The translations under genes and the position numbers were made by a program. From contig NZ_JANIDX010000001.1 of assembly GCF_026385485.1 (NCBI RefSeq), forward strand, positions 186,001-250,000: 64,000 nucleotides of DNA. The letters run 5' to 3'. This document shows positions 8,085 through 16,370 of the stretch, one piece after another. This DNA comes from Bombella pollinis (GTDB lineage Bacteria; Pseudomonadota; Alphaproteobacteria; Acetobacterales; Acetobacteraceae). Below the pieces are notes generated by a model, which had not been told where the DNA came from, did no database searches, and saw only the letters and a list, made by a program, of their open reading frames with translations. Each line of letters starts with the position of its first letter. Positions within the stretch are counted from its first letter, which is position 1.

Positions 8085-8980
8085 GCGCCAACACATGGCT
8101 CCGCCCAGAAAAGGGTAATCTAGTAATCGGCCGGCTGCTCATTTGGGTTGCACTGCATTTGGGGTACCACATCACAGCGTTATTCCGCTGGCCTGCAACC
8201 CTTTATTACGCCACCTTTTATCCTTCGGTGCGCCGTGCCTCATGGCGCTATCTTACTCATCTCCATAATGTTGGGCGAGGTCAACAGCCCCATTATGGTA
8301 TGGTCCTTGCACATATTTATGCTTACAGCACCAATATTTTAGACCGCATTTATCTTCTCAGTGGACGTTTCCCACCCCATAAAATCCATATCCATGGGCG
8401 CGACTACCTCTTAGACGCCCTAAAACAACAAAAAGGCTGCATCATCATGGGGGCACATATTGGCTCTTTTGATGTCCTCCGTTATTTCGGCATAGATGCC
8501 CCTGTCCGCTTTCGCATGTTGATGTATCGACGGTTCCTAGGGGAAACCTCACGTTTGATTGAAACCCTTGCCCCGACCTTTCAAGCCGACCTCATTGAGC
8601 TTGGCCATGCAGATAGTATGCTCACAACCTTCAACGCCCTTAAACAAGGGGAGGTAGTGGGCATATTAGCCGACCGCGCCCATGATGATAGCCGCTCTGT
8701 CCCTGTGACATTTCTTGGGCAAACCGCCCGCCTTCCCGCAGGGCCGCATCAACTTGCTGCCCGTACAGGCGCCCCGGTTGTGCTTGTCTCAGCCATTCGG
8801 CAGAAAAATGGCTCTTACCATATTGCATGCCGCCGCCTTACTGATACTCTCTCACAAGGGGAAACACAGTCCACTTTACATCCGCACATCCTCGCCTATG
8901 CCCGCTGGATGGAAGATTTATGTGAGCAAAACCCTTATGCTTGGTTCAATTTTTTCGACTTCTGGGAAGAAGGTCTCTGA
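8081..8980 (+). CDS. LpxL/HtrB-like lysophospholipid acyltransferase
   Basis: This 299-residue inner-membrane acyltransferase has an N-terminal hydrophobic anchor (about residues 17-40), the HxxxxD catalytic pair in GAHIGSFDVLR, and the GEVVGILADRAHD and LPAGPHQLAARTGAPVVLV blocks found in lipid A late acyltransferases. In aryl-polyene loci such enzymes are proposed to attach the finished polyene to a glycerolipid or lipid core so that it can be placed in the outer membrane. It is translationally coupled to the ligase by an ATGA overlap. A housekeeping lipid A role is possible but less likely, since the gene is embedded in the operon. Confidence 0.82.
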   Translation: MSANTWLRPEKGNLVIGRLLIWVALHLGYHITALFRWPATLYYATFYPSVRRASWRYLTHLHNVGRGQQPHYGMVLAHIYAYSTNILDRIYLLSGRFPPHKIHIHGRDYLLDALKQQKGCIIMGAHIGSFDVLRYFGIDAPVRFRMLMYRRFLGETSRLIETLAPTFQADLIELGHADSMLTTFNALKQGEVVGILADRAHDDSRSVPVTFLGQTARLPAGPHQLAARTGAPVVLVSAIRQKNGSYHIACRRLTDTLSQGETQSTLHPHILAYARWMEDLCEQNPYAWFNFFDFWEEGL

Positions 8981-8984
8981 CCTT

Positions 8985-9593
8985 ATGAAATATCTCTCTC
9001 TTCTTCTCTGCTGCCTTACCTTCAGCCCTGCTCTAGCCCAGCCCCTCTACAGGCAAGACCACGCCCCTATAGCCTCCTCCACATCTAATGAGGCCCTAGC
9101 CGTAGAGATCATTCACCATATTGGGCTGGTCTCCCAACGGGATAATCACTTTCGTGAAACACGCCAGCTCCATGCGTTAAAGCAACCCCTCCATAGCGAA
9201 GGGCTGCTCCGCTTCGTACCCCCTGACCATATAGAGAAATACACCCTCACCCCTGTGCAAGATCACTTTATTTTGGAAGGCGATATGGTGCAGCTCCAAC
9301 ATGGGCAAAGCCCTATGCGGAGCATCCCCCTGCACATAAACCCAACTATGCAAATTATGGCAGCAACAATCCGCGGCCCCCTCCAAGGTGACGTAACTTT
9401 GTTACAAACCTACTATAATCTCAGCGCACAAGGCGATATGGGACATTGGACGCTCCTCCTCACCCCCCGCACATCAGAGGTTGCGCAGATTATCCAACGC
9501 GTCCAACTAGAGGGGCGCAATAACGTGCTAGAACGTACACGCCTCATCCAAGCAAATGGCGATAGCACCGAGACCATCATCACCCCGCAATGA
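8985..9593 (+). CDS. LolA-like periplasmic lipid carrier
   Basis: This is a ~202-residue exported protein. It begins with a short signal peptide (MKYLSLLLCCLTFSPALA, cleavage near residue 19) and continues with a beta-rich domain in which GLLRFVPPDHIEKYTLTP and a later GHWTLLLTPRTSEVAQIIQRVQ stretch resemble the LolA-related proteins of aryl-polyene loci. It probably shuttles the lipid-linked pigment across the periplasm between the MMPL exporter and the outer membrane. The open frame runs back to 8715 inside the preceding gene, but the ATG at 8985 gives the signal peptide and starts 4 bp after the previous stop. Its own stop overlaps the exporter start (ATGA). Confidence 0.75.
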   Translation: MKYLSLLLCCLTFSPALAQPLYRQDHAPIASSTSNEALAVEIIHHIGLVSQRDNHFRETRQLHALKQPLHSEGLLRFVPPDHIEKYTLTPVQDHFILEGDMVQLQHGQSPMRSIPLHINPTMQIMAATIRGPLQGDVTLLQTYYNLSAQGDMGHWTLLLTPRTSEVAQIIQRVQLEGRNNVLERTRLIQANGDSTETIITPQ

Positions 9594-11905
9594 GACGCCG
9601 CCTCCCCCTCCTACTCGCAGTTTTTTGCGCCATCGCCGTAGCCATAGGTACATTCTCCTGCATCCCTTTACGCATGGATATGCGGGCCTTCCTCCCCCGG
9701 CCCCATGACGATACATCTCAGTTCCTGCTTGACGAGCTTAATAACGGGACGACGCAATCCCTTATGCTCGCCTCTATCAAAGGCGATGATGAAGCCACTC
9801 TCCTCAACATAGGCCATCGCTTTCATGACGCTTTAGTCGCGGGAGGGCAGTTCAACCTTATTCTTGATGGCCCGAGCGCCCTCTCATGGCAAAAGGACCA
9901 GCCCCTTCTTTTTGCTCATCGTTATGGTCTTGCCCCTCATGACCATACCCGCCTTTTCACCCCAACGGCTCTCAGAACCGACCTAAACCAGCTTTACGAC
10001 CTCCTACAATCTATGGCAGCCCCCGTGGTGGAAGATGTCGGCCTACATGACCCTACAGGGGCTTATGGGGATTACTTGGCAAGTCTCAATGAAGTAAACC
10101 CACCTCAGAGCAAAGATGGTTTATGGCTCACAACGGACCATCACGCCACATTGATGCTGCTCCATCTCCGCCATCCCAGCCTTGATACCGCCCAGCTCAC
10201 GCAACTTCATCACACCATTATGCAAGCCTTTGCCCAAAGTGTAGACGGGCATAAAGGCTACACGCTCACCCTTACAGGCACACCAGCTTTCTCTTTTTTT
10301 GCTGCACAATCCCTGCGGCATGATATGGACCGCCTGGCCCTACTCTCTCTCTCACTCGTTATTATAATCCTATATTGGCGGTTTCGCTCCCTTTGGGTCC
10401 TAGCCGCCATTGGTGTGCCGTTTTTGCTGTCTCTCTCTCTCGCTATGCTCGGGCTACACCTCCTCTTTGGCTGGGTACATGGCATTGCCCTAGGGTTTGG
10501 CATGACTATGCTGGGGGTTTCGTTAGATTATCCCGTTCTCCTCCTCGGCCATCGTGATAAAGGCGAGGCCATCCCCATTGTCTTAGGCCGTATCGGTACA
10601 AGCCTGAAATTAGCCGCTCTGACAGCCATCATCGGCCTATTAAGTATGATCTTCTGCGGCTTGCCGGGGCTTATGCAACTCGGTTTGTTCTCAGCCATCG
10701 GCATCCTCACCGCCGCATGCTTGACCATCTGGGTGCTGCCCCATCTCATCACCCAGGCCGACTTAGCAGCCTATCATCAAGGCATTTCCCGCTCGCTCTT
10801 ACGCTGGGAAAAATTACGGCATTATCGTATGCTCTGCCTTCTTGCTGCCCCCTTAGCTTTGGCCCTCCTCTGGCTTCATCCTTTTCAAATCGAACGCCAA
10901 GGCCAAATCCTCAACCCCATACCCCCTTCCATGCTCGAAACGGACCGCCAACTCCGTCAACAACTTGGAGCCCCCCAAGCAGGCCTGTTAGGTGTTATCC
11001 ACGCCGCTGATAGTGAAACTGTCCTTCAGCGGGAAGAAGCCATTCTAGAGCGTCTCCCCCCCTCACATGATATAGAAGCTGCTGCGTTACTACTCCCCAG
11101 CAAAGCCCGCCAGCAACACAGGGTGGAGAGCCTCCCGCCAGAAAAACTTATCACAGCTAATCTACATACAGCGTTACAAGGCTCTCCCTTCTCAGCTGAT
11201 GCCTTCGCCACTATCCCTCGGGACGTTGCCTCCGCACAACAACAACCATCCCTAGGAATAGAAGACCTCACTAACACCACGCTCGCTTATCGCCTTGCAC
11301 TCCTACTCTTTCCCCGTCATGGCAGTTGGTACGGCCTGCTTATCCCCCGCACGCCAGAAGCAGCCGAATGGTTGCGTCGTGATGCTCAGCACGACCCTAC
11401 AATATTGCTGGTGAATATGAGGACAGCCGTAGGCGACCTGCTTCACCCTTATGTTCAACAAGCGGCCTTATGGCTCATCATCGGGACAGCTTTTGCCCTC
11501 ATAACCCTCTTTTTCTGCCTTAAAAGCCCAGGGCGCGTTGGCCGTGTGGCCCTCACCTTAACGCTCACCGGCCTAAGTACATTAGCCTTATTGCGCCTTC
11601 ATCACCCTGTTTTTTCAATCATCCATATTGTCGCCCTCGCCTTTGTGCTAGGTGTAAATATAGATTACGCTCTTTTTTTTGGACGACCTCAATTAGATGA
11701 GGCCGAACGCACCCGCACCCTACGCACACTCTTAACCTGTAACCTGATGACTGTTTCTTCCTTTGCTATCCTCGCCAGCTGCCAAACACCCCTCTTGCGA
11801 GAAATTGGCCTCACCATCTCCTGCGGGGCCTTATTGGCGTTGATCTTTAGCTTCCTCCTTATGGGGGCCATGCCTCCCAAAGCATCAATGAGAGCGAAGC
11901 TATGA
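9590..11905 (+). CDS. MMPL-family (RND) exporter
   Basis: This 771-residue integral membrane transporter has the two-half architecture of MMPL/RND permeases: an N-terminal helix, a large periplasmic loop, then a helix bundle with LGVSLDYPVLLLGHR (about residue 305), and a second half repeating the pattern with LGVNIDYALFFGRP near residue 687. The paired GVxxDY motifs lie in the helices that carry the proton relay. Exporters of this kind are a fixed part of aryl-polyene loci and are thought to move the lipid-linked polyene out of the inner membrane. It overlaps both neighbours by 4 bp, so the operon is tightly coupled. Confidence 0.85.
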   Translation: MRRRLPLLLAVFCAIAVAIGTFSCIPLRMDMRAFLPRPHDDTSQFLLDELNNGTTQSLMLASIKGDDEATLLNIGHRFHDALVAGGQFNLILDGPSALSWQKDQPLLFAHRYGLAPHDHTRLFTPTALRTDLNQLYDLLQSMAAPVVEDVGLHDPTGAYGDYLASLNEVNPPQSKDGLWLTTDHHATLMLLHLRHPSLDTAQLTQLHHTIMQAFAQSVDGHKGYTLTLTGTPAFSFFAAQSLRHDMDRLALLSLSLVIIILYWRFRSLWVLAAIGVPFLLSLSLAMLGLHLLFGWVHGIALGFGMTMLGVSLDYPVLLLGHRDKGEAIPIVLGRIGTSLKLAALTAIIGLLSMIFCGLPGLMQLGLFSAIGILTAACLTIWVLPHLITQADLAAYHQGISRSLLRWEKLRHYRMLCLLAAPLALALLWLHPFQIERQGQILNPIPPSMLETDRQLRQQLGAPQAGLLGVIHAADSETVLQREEAILERLPPSHDIEAAALLLPSKARQQHRVESLPPEKLITANLHTALQGSPFSADAFATIPRDVASAQQQPSLGIEDLTNTTLAYRLALLLFPRHGSWYGLLIPRTPEAAEWLRRDAQHDPTILLVNMRTAVGDLLHPYVQQAALWLIIGTAFALITLFFCLKSPGRVGRVALTLTLTGLSTLALLRLHHPVFSIIHIVALAFVLGVNIDYALFFGRPQLDEAERTRTLRTLLTCNLMTVSSFAILASCQTPLLREIGLTISCGALLALIFSFLLMGAMPPKASMRAKL

Positions 11906-13107
11906 CAGAGCTTATCATCACCGCAGGAACCGCTATTAGTGCTATGGGGCGCGGCATAGAAGCAACGCAGCGTTGTTTACAAAATAAGCAACACACCCTC
12001 CAACCTGACCAATTTCAACCAACAGGGCATGGTTATATAGGACGAGTCGCCGGGGTGGAGGAGCATGTCATCCCCCCTCATCTCGCACAATTTGACTGCC
12101 GGAATAACCGACTGGCCGATATGGCCTTAATGACAGATGGCTTCATAGAAACTGTAAAAACCGCATCTGCGCATTATGGTCCTCATCGCATTGCGGTCAT
12201 TATGGGTACAAGCACATCCGGTATTCTCAGTGCAGAAGAGGCATACGCAGCCCGTACGCCCGGTGACCCGACGCTACCAAAGAGCTTTCATTACACCAAC
12301 ACGCAAGACCTCTCTTCCCTCCCCCGTTATGTCGCTGCACGACTCGGTGTTAGTGGGCCTTTGCTGACCATTTCCAACGCTTGCGCCTCCTCCACACGGG
12401 CTTTTATAGATGCCGCTCATCTTATTACGAGCGGCGTATGTGATGCCGCTATTGTTGGCGGGGCCGATAGCCTATGCCGGATGACCCTCCAAGGTTTTAC
12501 TTCACTAGAGCTCATCTCCCCTCACCCTGCTCGCCCATGTGATGCCGAGCGTGATGGCATTTCCATTGGGGAGGCCGCCGGTTTTGCTTTATTAGAGCGT
12601 GCTAACGCCCGCCCTCTTCCCCTCGGAACATCAAGTTATAGAGCGCGGCTTGTCGGCTATGGGGCGAGTAGTGATGGCTACCATATGTCCTCTCCCGATC
12701 CCACTGGGGCAGGGGCCATACGCGCTATGCAACGCGCATTAGAACACGCACACCTCCCCGCCAAGGCGATTGGCTATATCAACATGCATGGTACCGGCAC
12801 CCGCGCAAATGATAAAATGGAGGATAGTGCGATTTACGCACTCTTTGGGTCTCGCGTGCCATGCTCTTCTACCAAAGGATGGTCAGGCCATACGCTAGGA
12901 GCTTCTGGTATTTTAGAGACGATGATCTGCGCTATCGTACTCAATACTCATCACCTCCCCCCTTGCATGAATAGCCACACAACTGACCCTACCTTTCGCA
13001 GCGATATTCTCCTTACCGCCCGTCATAGCCGCTCTGATTATGTAATGAATAATGCCTTTGGCTTTGGCGGGACTAATAGCAGCCTCATTCTAGGGAGGTT
13101 TGCATGA
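11902..13107 (+). CDS. beta-ketoacyl-ACP synthase (FabF-like, chain extending)
   Basis: This 401-residue ketosynthase has the full Cys-His-His triad: Cys161 in SNACASSTR, His296 in NMHGTGT and His330 in STKGWSGHTLGASG. It would condense malonyl-ACP with the aryl-polyenoyl chain. It is followed at once (4-bp overlap) by a shorter ketosynthase-like partner, the arrangement of an aryl-polyene KS with its chain-length-factor partner. A second complete ketosynthase, present in many aryl-polyene loci, was not found in this window, so this enzyme may have to start as well as extend the chain. Confidence 0.9.
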   Translation: MTELIITAGTAISAMGRGIEATQRCLQNKQHTLQPDQFQPTGHGYIGRVAGVEEHVIPPHLAQFDCRNNRLADMALMTDGFIETVKTASAHYGPHRIAVIMGTSTSGILSAEEAYAARTPGDPTLPKSFHYTNTQDLSSLPRYVAARLGVSGPLLTISNACASSTRAFIDAAHLITSGVCDAAIVGGADSLCRMTLQGFTSLELISPHPARPCDAERDGISIGEAAGFALLERANARPLPLGTSSYRARLVGYGASSDGYHMSSPDPTGAGAIRAMQRALEHAHLPAKAIGYINMHGTGTRANDKMEDSAIYALFGSRVPCSSTKGWSGHTLGASGILETMICAIVLNTHHLPPCMNSHTTDPTFRSDILLTARHSRSDYVMNNAFGFGGTNSSLILGRFA

Positions 13108-13901
13108 TCGTCGCAATCGAAGCCATTGGCTGTTGGGGAGAGGGGCTGCATGGTTGGCCAACCGTACAAAACATCCTTCGTGGTGAAGCCTCTTTATGTG
13201 CTGAATCGCTAAAACTTCCCGCTCCTACGAGCCTCCCGATCAATGAACAACGCCGAGCAAGCCAGATTATCCGTCTTGCTGTGCTCTGCGCTGAAGAAGC
13301 CTGCCAACAAACCCCCTATAAGCCGGAGGACCTCCCCATTATTTTTGCAAGCTCTAATGGGGATGGCTTTATCATCAACCGAATTTTGGAATCCCTCACC
13401 ACACCGGGGGGGGCGGTATCTCCCTCGCTCTTTCATAATTCCGTCCATAATGCACCAGCAGGTTATTGGATGATCGGCCATCACAGCCACCAGTCGGCTG
13501 TTTCACTCGGCCTTCATGATGAAACCCTCCCCGCCGCGCTCCTCAAAGCCGCTATTGAAGCGCATATAGAGCAACGCCCCGTTCTATTCTGCATTTATGA
13601 TGCGCCCGTCCCCGGCTCTTTAGGCACAGCACGCCGCACAGACCACGCATTTAGTTGTGCGTTCATCCTCACACCTGGTACAAACGGAGCCCTATCGCTC
13701 ACATTATCCTTCCAAGAGGGAAAAGGTGAGGCCACTCCGCCACCGCCTCTCCCAGACGTGATGATGAACATTCTACGTCATAACCCAGCAGGGCATGTTC
13801 TCCCGCTACTCTATGCCATAGCCCATAAACGGGACTGCACGCTCACCTTGCCTTACGGGGAGAACCATCTTAGACTCGCCCTCGCTCATGCTAACTCGTG
13901 A
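13104..13901 (+). CDS. ketosynthase-like chain-length-factor partner
   Basis: The 265-residue protein resembles the short beta-ketoacyl-synthase-like subunits of aryl-polyene systems. It contains ASSNGDGFIINRILESL and NSVHNAPAGYWMIGH, where the segment aligned to the active-site cysteine region of ketosynthases has no usable cysteine. It is therefore probably non-condensing and forms a heterodimer with the preceding ketosynthase to set chain length, as shown for the related ApeO-ApeC pair. Its length is about two thirds of a full ketosynthase, normal for this subfamily. It overlaps the upstream gene by 4 bp and the downstream dehydratase by 14 bp. Confidence 0.8.
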   Translation: MIVAIEAIGCWGEGLHGWPTVQNILRGEASLCAESLKLPAPTSLPINEQRRASQIIRLAVLCAEEACQQTPYKPEDLPIIFASSNGDGFIINRILESLTTPGGAVSPSLFHNSVHNAPAGYWMIGHHSHQSAVSLGLHDETLPAALLKAAIEAHIEQRPVLFCIYDAPVPGSLGTARRTDHAFSCAFILTPGTNGALSLTLSFQEGKGEATPPPPLPDVMMNILRHNPAGHVLPLLYAIAHKRDCTLTLPYGENHLRLALAHANS

Positions 13902-14313
13902 TGACATACTCACCCTTATTCCTCACCAAGGGGTAAGCTGTTTGTTAGACCGTGCCACCCACTGGGATGCAACACAGCTAACAGCCCAGATATTATGCCA
14001 TAATGACCCCGCGAATCCTTACCGTATCGCAGACCATCTCCCACCTATCACAGGGGTAGAGATAGCCATGCAAGCAGCGGCCCTTCATGGAGCACTAACC
14101 GCCCATGAAGCCCGCCAAGGCTGGCTAACAAGCGTGCGTGATATTCACATCCATTGCGATAGGCTGGATATCCCCCATTGGGATAGGCTGACCATTACCG
14201 TCACGCAGAAACATCAGAGCCATAATGGCATGATTTATGATTTCTCCCTCTTGAGCCCTTCTACCACGCTCCTACTGAGCGGGACAGGGACTGTCATGTT
14301 ACCAACTGGATAA
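13888..14313 (+). CDS. 3-hydroxyacyl-ACP dehydratase (ApeP-like hotdog)
   Basis: This 141-residue hotdog protein has the N-terminal LIPHQGVSCLLDRATHWD signature of the ApeP-like dehydratases and the central GVEIAMQAAALHGAL helix. It would remove water from the 3-hydroxyacyl intermediate to make each polyene double bond, probably together with the dehydratase domain fused to the ligase. With both dehydratases present but no ketoreductase gene in the cluster, the preceding reduction step must come from elsewhere. The frame overlaps the chain-length-factor gene by 14 bp, so translation is coupled. Confidence 0.82.
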   Translation: MLTRDDILTLIPHQGVSCLLDRATHWDATQLTAQILCHNDPANPYRIADHLPPITGVEIAMQAAALHGALTAHEARQGWLTSVRDIHIHCDRLDIPHWDRLTITVTQKHQSHNGMIYDFSLLSPSTTLLLSGTGTVMLPTG

Positions 14314-14318
14314 CTGTT

Positions 14319-15581
14319 ATGACCAACAACTCTCCCCTTCCTTGTGATGTTCTCATTATCGGTGGTGGGCCAGCAGGCAGCACAGCGGCAATCACCTTGG
14401 CACGACAAGGACTTGATGTCGTTATAATAGAAAAAGAGCAACATCCCCGCTTTCACATTGGGGAATCCTTGCTCGCCTGCAATATACCCATTCTAAAAGA
14501 GCTGGGCGTCTTGGACGATGTTGCCGCTATAGGCGTGTACAAACCTGGTGCAGAATTTGTTACCGACACAGGAGAGGGGCGCATGTCCTTCCCTTTTCGT
14601 TACGCCATTGATGCACAAGCGGACCATGCCTTCCAGGTTCGACGGGCTGAATTTGATGAAATACTCTTTCGCCATGCCGCAAAAGCTGGGGCCACAACGC
14701 TAGAGAAAACACGCGTTACAAAAGTATCTTTCACATCCACCGCAACCCTTTTAATCGAAGCCAGAACGGAAACGGGCGAGATGCGCCTCTTTGCCCCTCG
14801 TTTTCTCCTTGATGCCTCTGGGAGAGATACGCTCATGCTCCGCCAACATGGGCAGAAATATAGCGACCTTCGCAATAATAAAGCGGCAATCTTCAGCCAT
14901 TTCCGCAATGTCCCACGCGCTGAAGGCGAAGGGATGGAGGGCTATATCTCCGTCCATCTTGTCCAGGGCGGTTGGTTTTGGATGATCCCCCTGCCAGATG
15001 ATGTCATGAGTGTTGGTTTTGTAGGCGACCATGAAAGCTTTAAACATCATGGTGGCTCTCTCGACGCACTCTTCTGGAAGCATGTGCAAGCAAGCCCTAG
15101 CGTACAAGCCCGTATGGCCAAAGCCGAAGCCCTCGCCCCCCTCTCCACCACGGGCAATTATTCCTATAAAGGCGACAAAGCATGGGGGGAGCGTTATTTC
15201 ATCATTGGAGATGCGTTCGGCTTTTTGGACCCCGTCTTTTCCTCCGGCGTCATGCTAGCCATGAAAGGGGCCCTCCGTGGGGCTCATGTTGCCTCCCAAT
15301 GGTTACTTAGCCCCCAATGGGGCCGCAAAGCCGCCCGTAAGGCTGAGCGTCAAACACGCCAAGAAATGCAACTGATTAGCTGGCTCGTCTATCGCATCAA
15401 TGACCCGCTGTTACGCTATTTCTTCATTCGCCCTAAAAACAAACCTCTTAGAATGCGCGATGCTATCATTGCCCTCTTAGCGGGAAATTTTGCCCCTTCA
15501 TGGCGGGTTATGATTCCCTTCCGCGCTTTTACAGTAATCTTCGGGCTTGCAAAACGCTTTAAGCACTCATCTGGACTTTAA
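14319..15581 (+). CDS. flavin-dependent halogenase-like oxidoreductase
   Basis: This 420-residue FAD protein starts with a dinucleotide-binding GGGPAGSTAA and the PRFHIGESLL block common to halogenases and related monooxygenases. Three halogenase-type signatures are visible: Lys75 in YKPGAEF (position of the catalytic lysine), the WxWxIP motif as W219-F-W221-M-I-P224, and FLDPVFSSGVMLAM near residue 300. Halogenase genes of this group occur in xanthomonadin and some flexirubin loci, where the aryl ring is brominated or chlorinated. It is the last gene of the plus arm, 5 bp after the dehydratase. A non-halogenating hydroxylase or reductase of the same fold remains possible. Confidence 0.75.
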   Translation: MTNNSPLPCDVLIIGGGPAGSTAAITLARQGLDVVIIEKEQHPRFHIGESLLACNIPILKELGVLDDVAAIGVYKPGAEFVTDTGEGRMSFPFRYAIDAQADHAFQVRRAEFDEILFRHAAKAGATTLEKTRVTKVSFTSTATLLIEARTETGEMRLFAPRFLLDASGRDTLMLRQHGQKYSDLRNNKAAIFSHFRNVPRAEGEGMEGYISVHLVQGGWFWMIPLPDDVMSVGFVGDHESFKHHGGSLDALFWKHVQASPSVQARMAKAEALAPLSTTGNYSYKGDKAWGERYFIIGDAFGFLDPVFSSGVMLAMKGALRGAHVASQWLLSPQWGRKAARKAERQTRQEMQLISWLVYRINDPLLRYFFIRPKNKPLRMRDAIIALLAGNFAPSWRVMIPFRAFTVIFGLAKRFKHSSGL

Positions 15582-15643
15582 TAAAAATGTTTACGCCCTG
15601 CATAAATAACTACGCACGGCTCCACCACCAACCACTCCCTTTA

Positions 15644-16276
15644 ATGATGCATACAATCTTCACACCCGTCTTCACTGGTTTTTGTTTGGGAGCTTCGGCT
15701 ATCATCGCCATCGGCGCCCAAAATGTTTTCATCCTACGGCAGGGCCTAAAACGAGAGCATATCCTGCCTATCATCCTGCTCTGTGCTGGGGTGGATGCGG
15801 TGATGATTACCCTTTCTGTCCTAGGGGTTGGACATGTTGTGCAAACCGTCCCGTATCTTACAACAGCTCTGACCTACGGAGGCGCTGCTTTTCTGCTCTG
15901 GCAGGGGCTACAAGCCCTACGCCATATGATGAGCCACAACCACCTTACCCTAGAGGACCAACCGCCCCAAAGCCTTAAAAAGGTTATGATGATGACCTGC
16001 GGCTTTACGCTGCTCAACCCCCATTTATACTTAGATACAGTACTCCTTATGGGCTCTGTCAGCTTAACCCAACCAGAGGCCAGTCGTCCTTATTTTGGGC
16101 TAGGGGCCATAATGGCAAGTTTCGTTTGGTTTCCCCTACTTGGCTATGGTGCCGCCATACTAAAACCTATATTCAGCAACCCTCTTTCATGGCGCATATT
16201 AGACGGGTTAACAGCCCTCATCATGCTGACTTTAGCAGGTACACTTATCTACCACGCCGCTTTACCCAATCCATAA
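15644..16276 (+). CDS. LysE/ArgO-type amino acid exporter
   Basis: This integral membrane protein of ~210 residues has six predicted helices and the family N-terminus: GFCLGASAIIAIGAQNVFILRQGLKR, with the Gln-Asn pair typical of LysE/ArgO. Members export basic amino acids such as lysine or arginine. The open frame begins at ATG 15587, but the first 19 residues are polar and unlike the family, so I prefer ATG 15644 (or 15647); no clear ribosome-binding site helps decide. It follows the halogenase gene on the same strand and may simply be the next chromosomal gene rather than part of the pigment pathway. Confidence 0.8.
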   Translation: MMHTIFTPVFTGFCLGASAIIAIGAQNVFILRQGLKREHILPIILLCAGVDAVMITLSVLGVGHVVQTVPYLTTALTYGGAAFLLWQGLQALRHMMSHNHLTLEDQPPQSLKKVMMMTCGFTLLNPHLYLDTVLLMGSVSLTQPEASRPYFGLGAIMASFVWFPLLGYGAAILKPIFSNPLSWRILDGLTALIMLTLAGTLIYHAALPNP

Positions 16277-16288
16277 AGACATAAAAAA

Positions 16289-16313
16289 ACGGATCACCGA
16301 GATGGTGATCCGT
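16289..16313. terminator. bidirectional intrinsic terminator
   Basis: A perfect 10-bp stem (ACGGATCACC / GGTGATCCGT) with a 5-base loop lies between two convergent genes. On the minus strand it is followed by a run of seven T, serving the autotransporter; on the plus strand CCTTTTA follows, serving the LysE gene. Confidence 0.8.
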
Positions 16314-16340
16314 CCTTTTACATAAGAACTTTCTAAAAGC

Positions 16341-16363
16341 GCCCCCGGATAAACCCCGGGGGC
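16341..16363 (-). terminator. second hairpin downstream of the autotransporter
   Basis: A GC-rich stem (GCCCCCGG / CCGGGGGC, 7-base loop) lies 8 bp past the autotransporter stop. It is flanked by AAAGC and CTTTCT, so a T-poor tail exists on both strands. It probably works with the neighbouring hairpin as a double terminator. Confidence 0.55.
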
Positions 16364-16370
16364 TTTCTCA

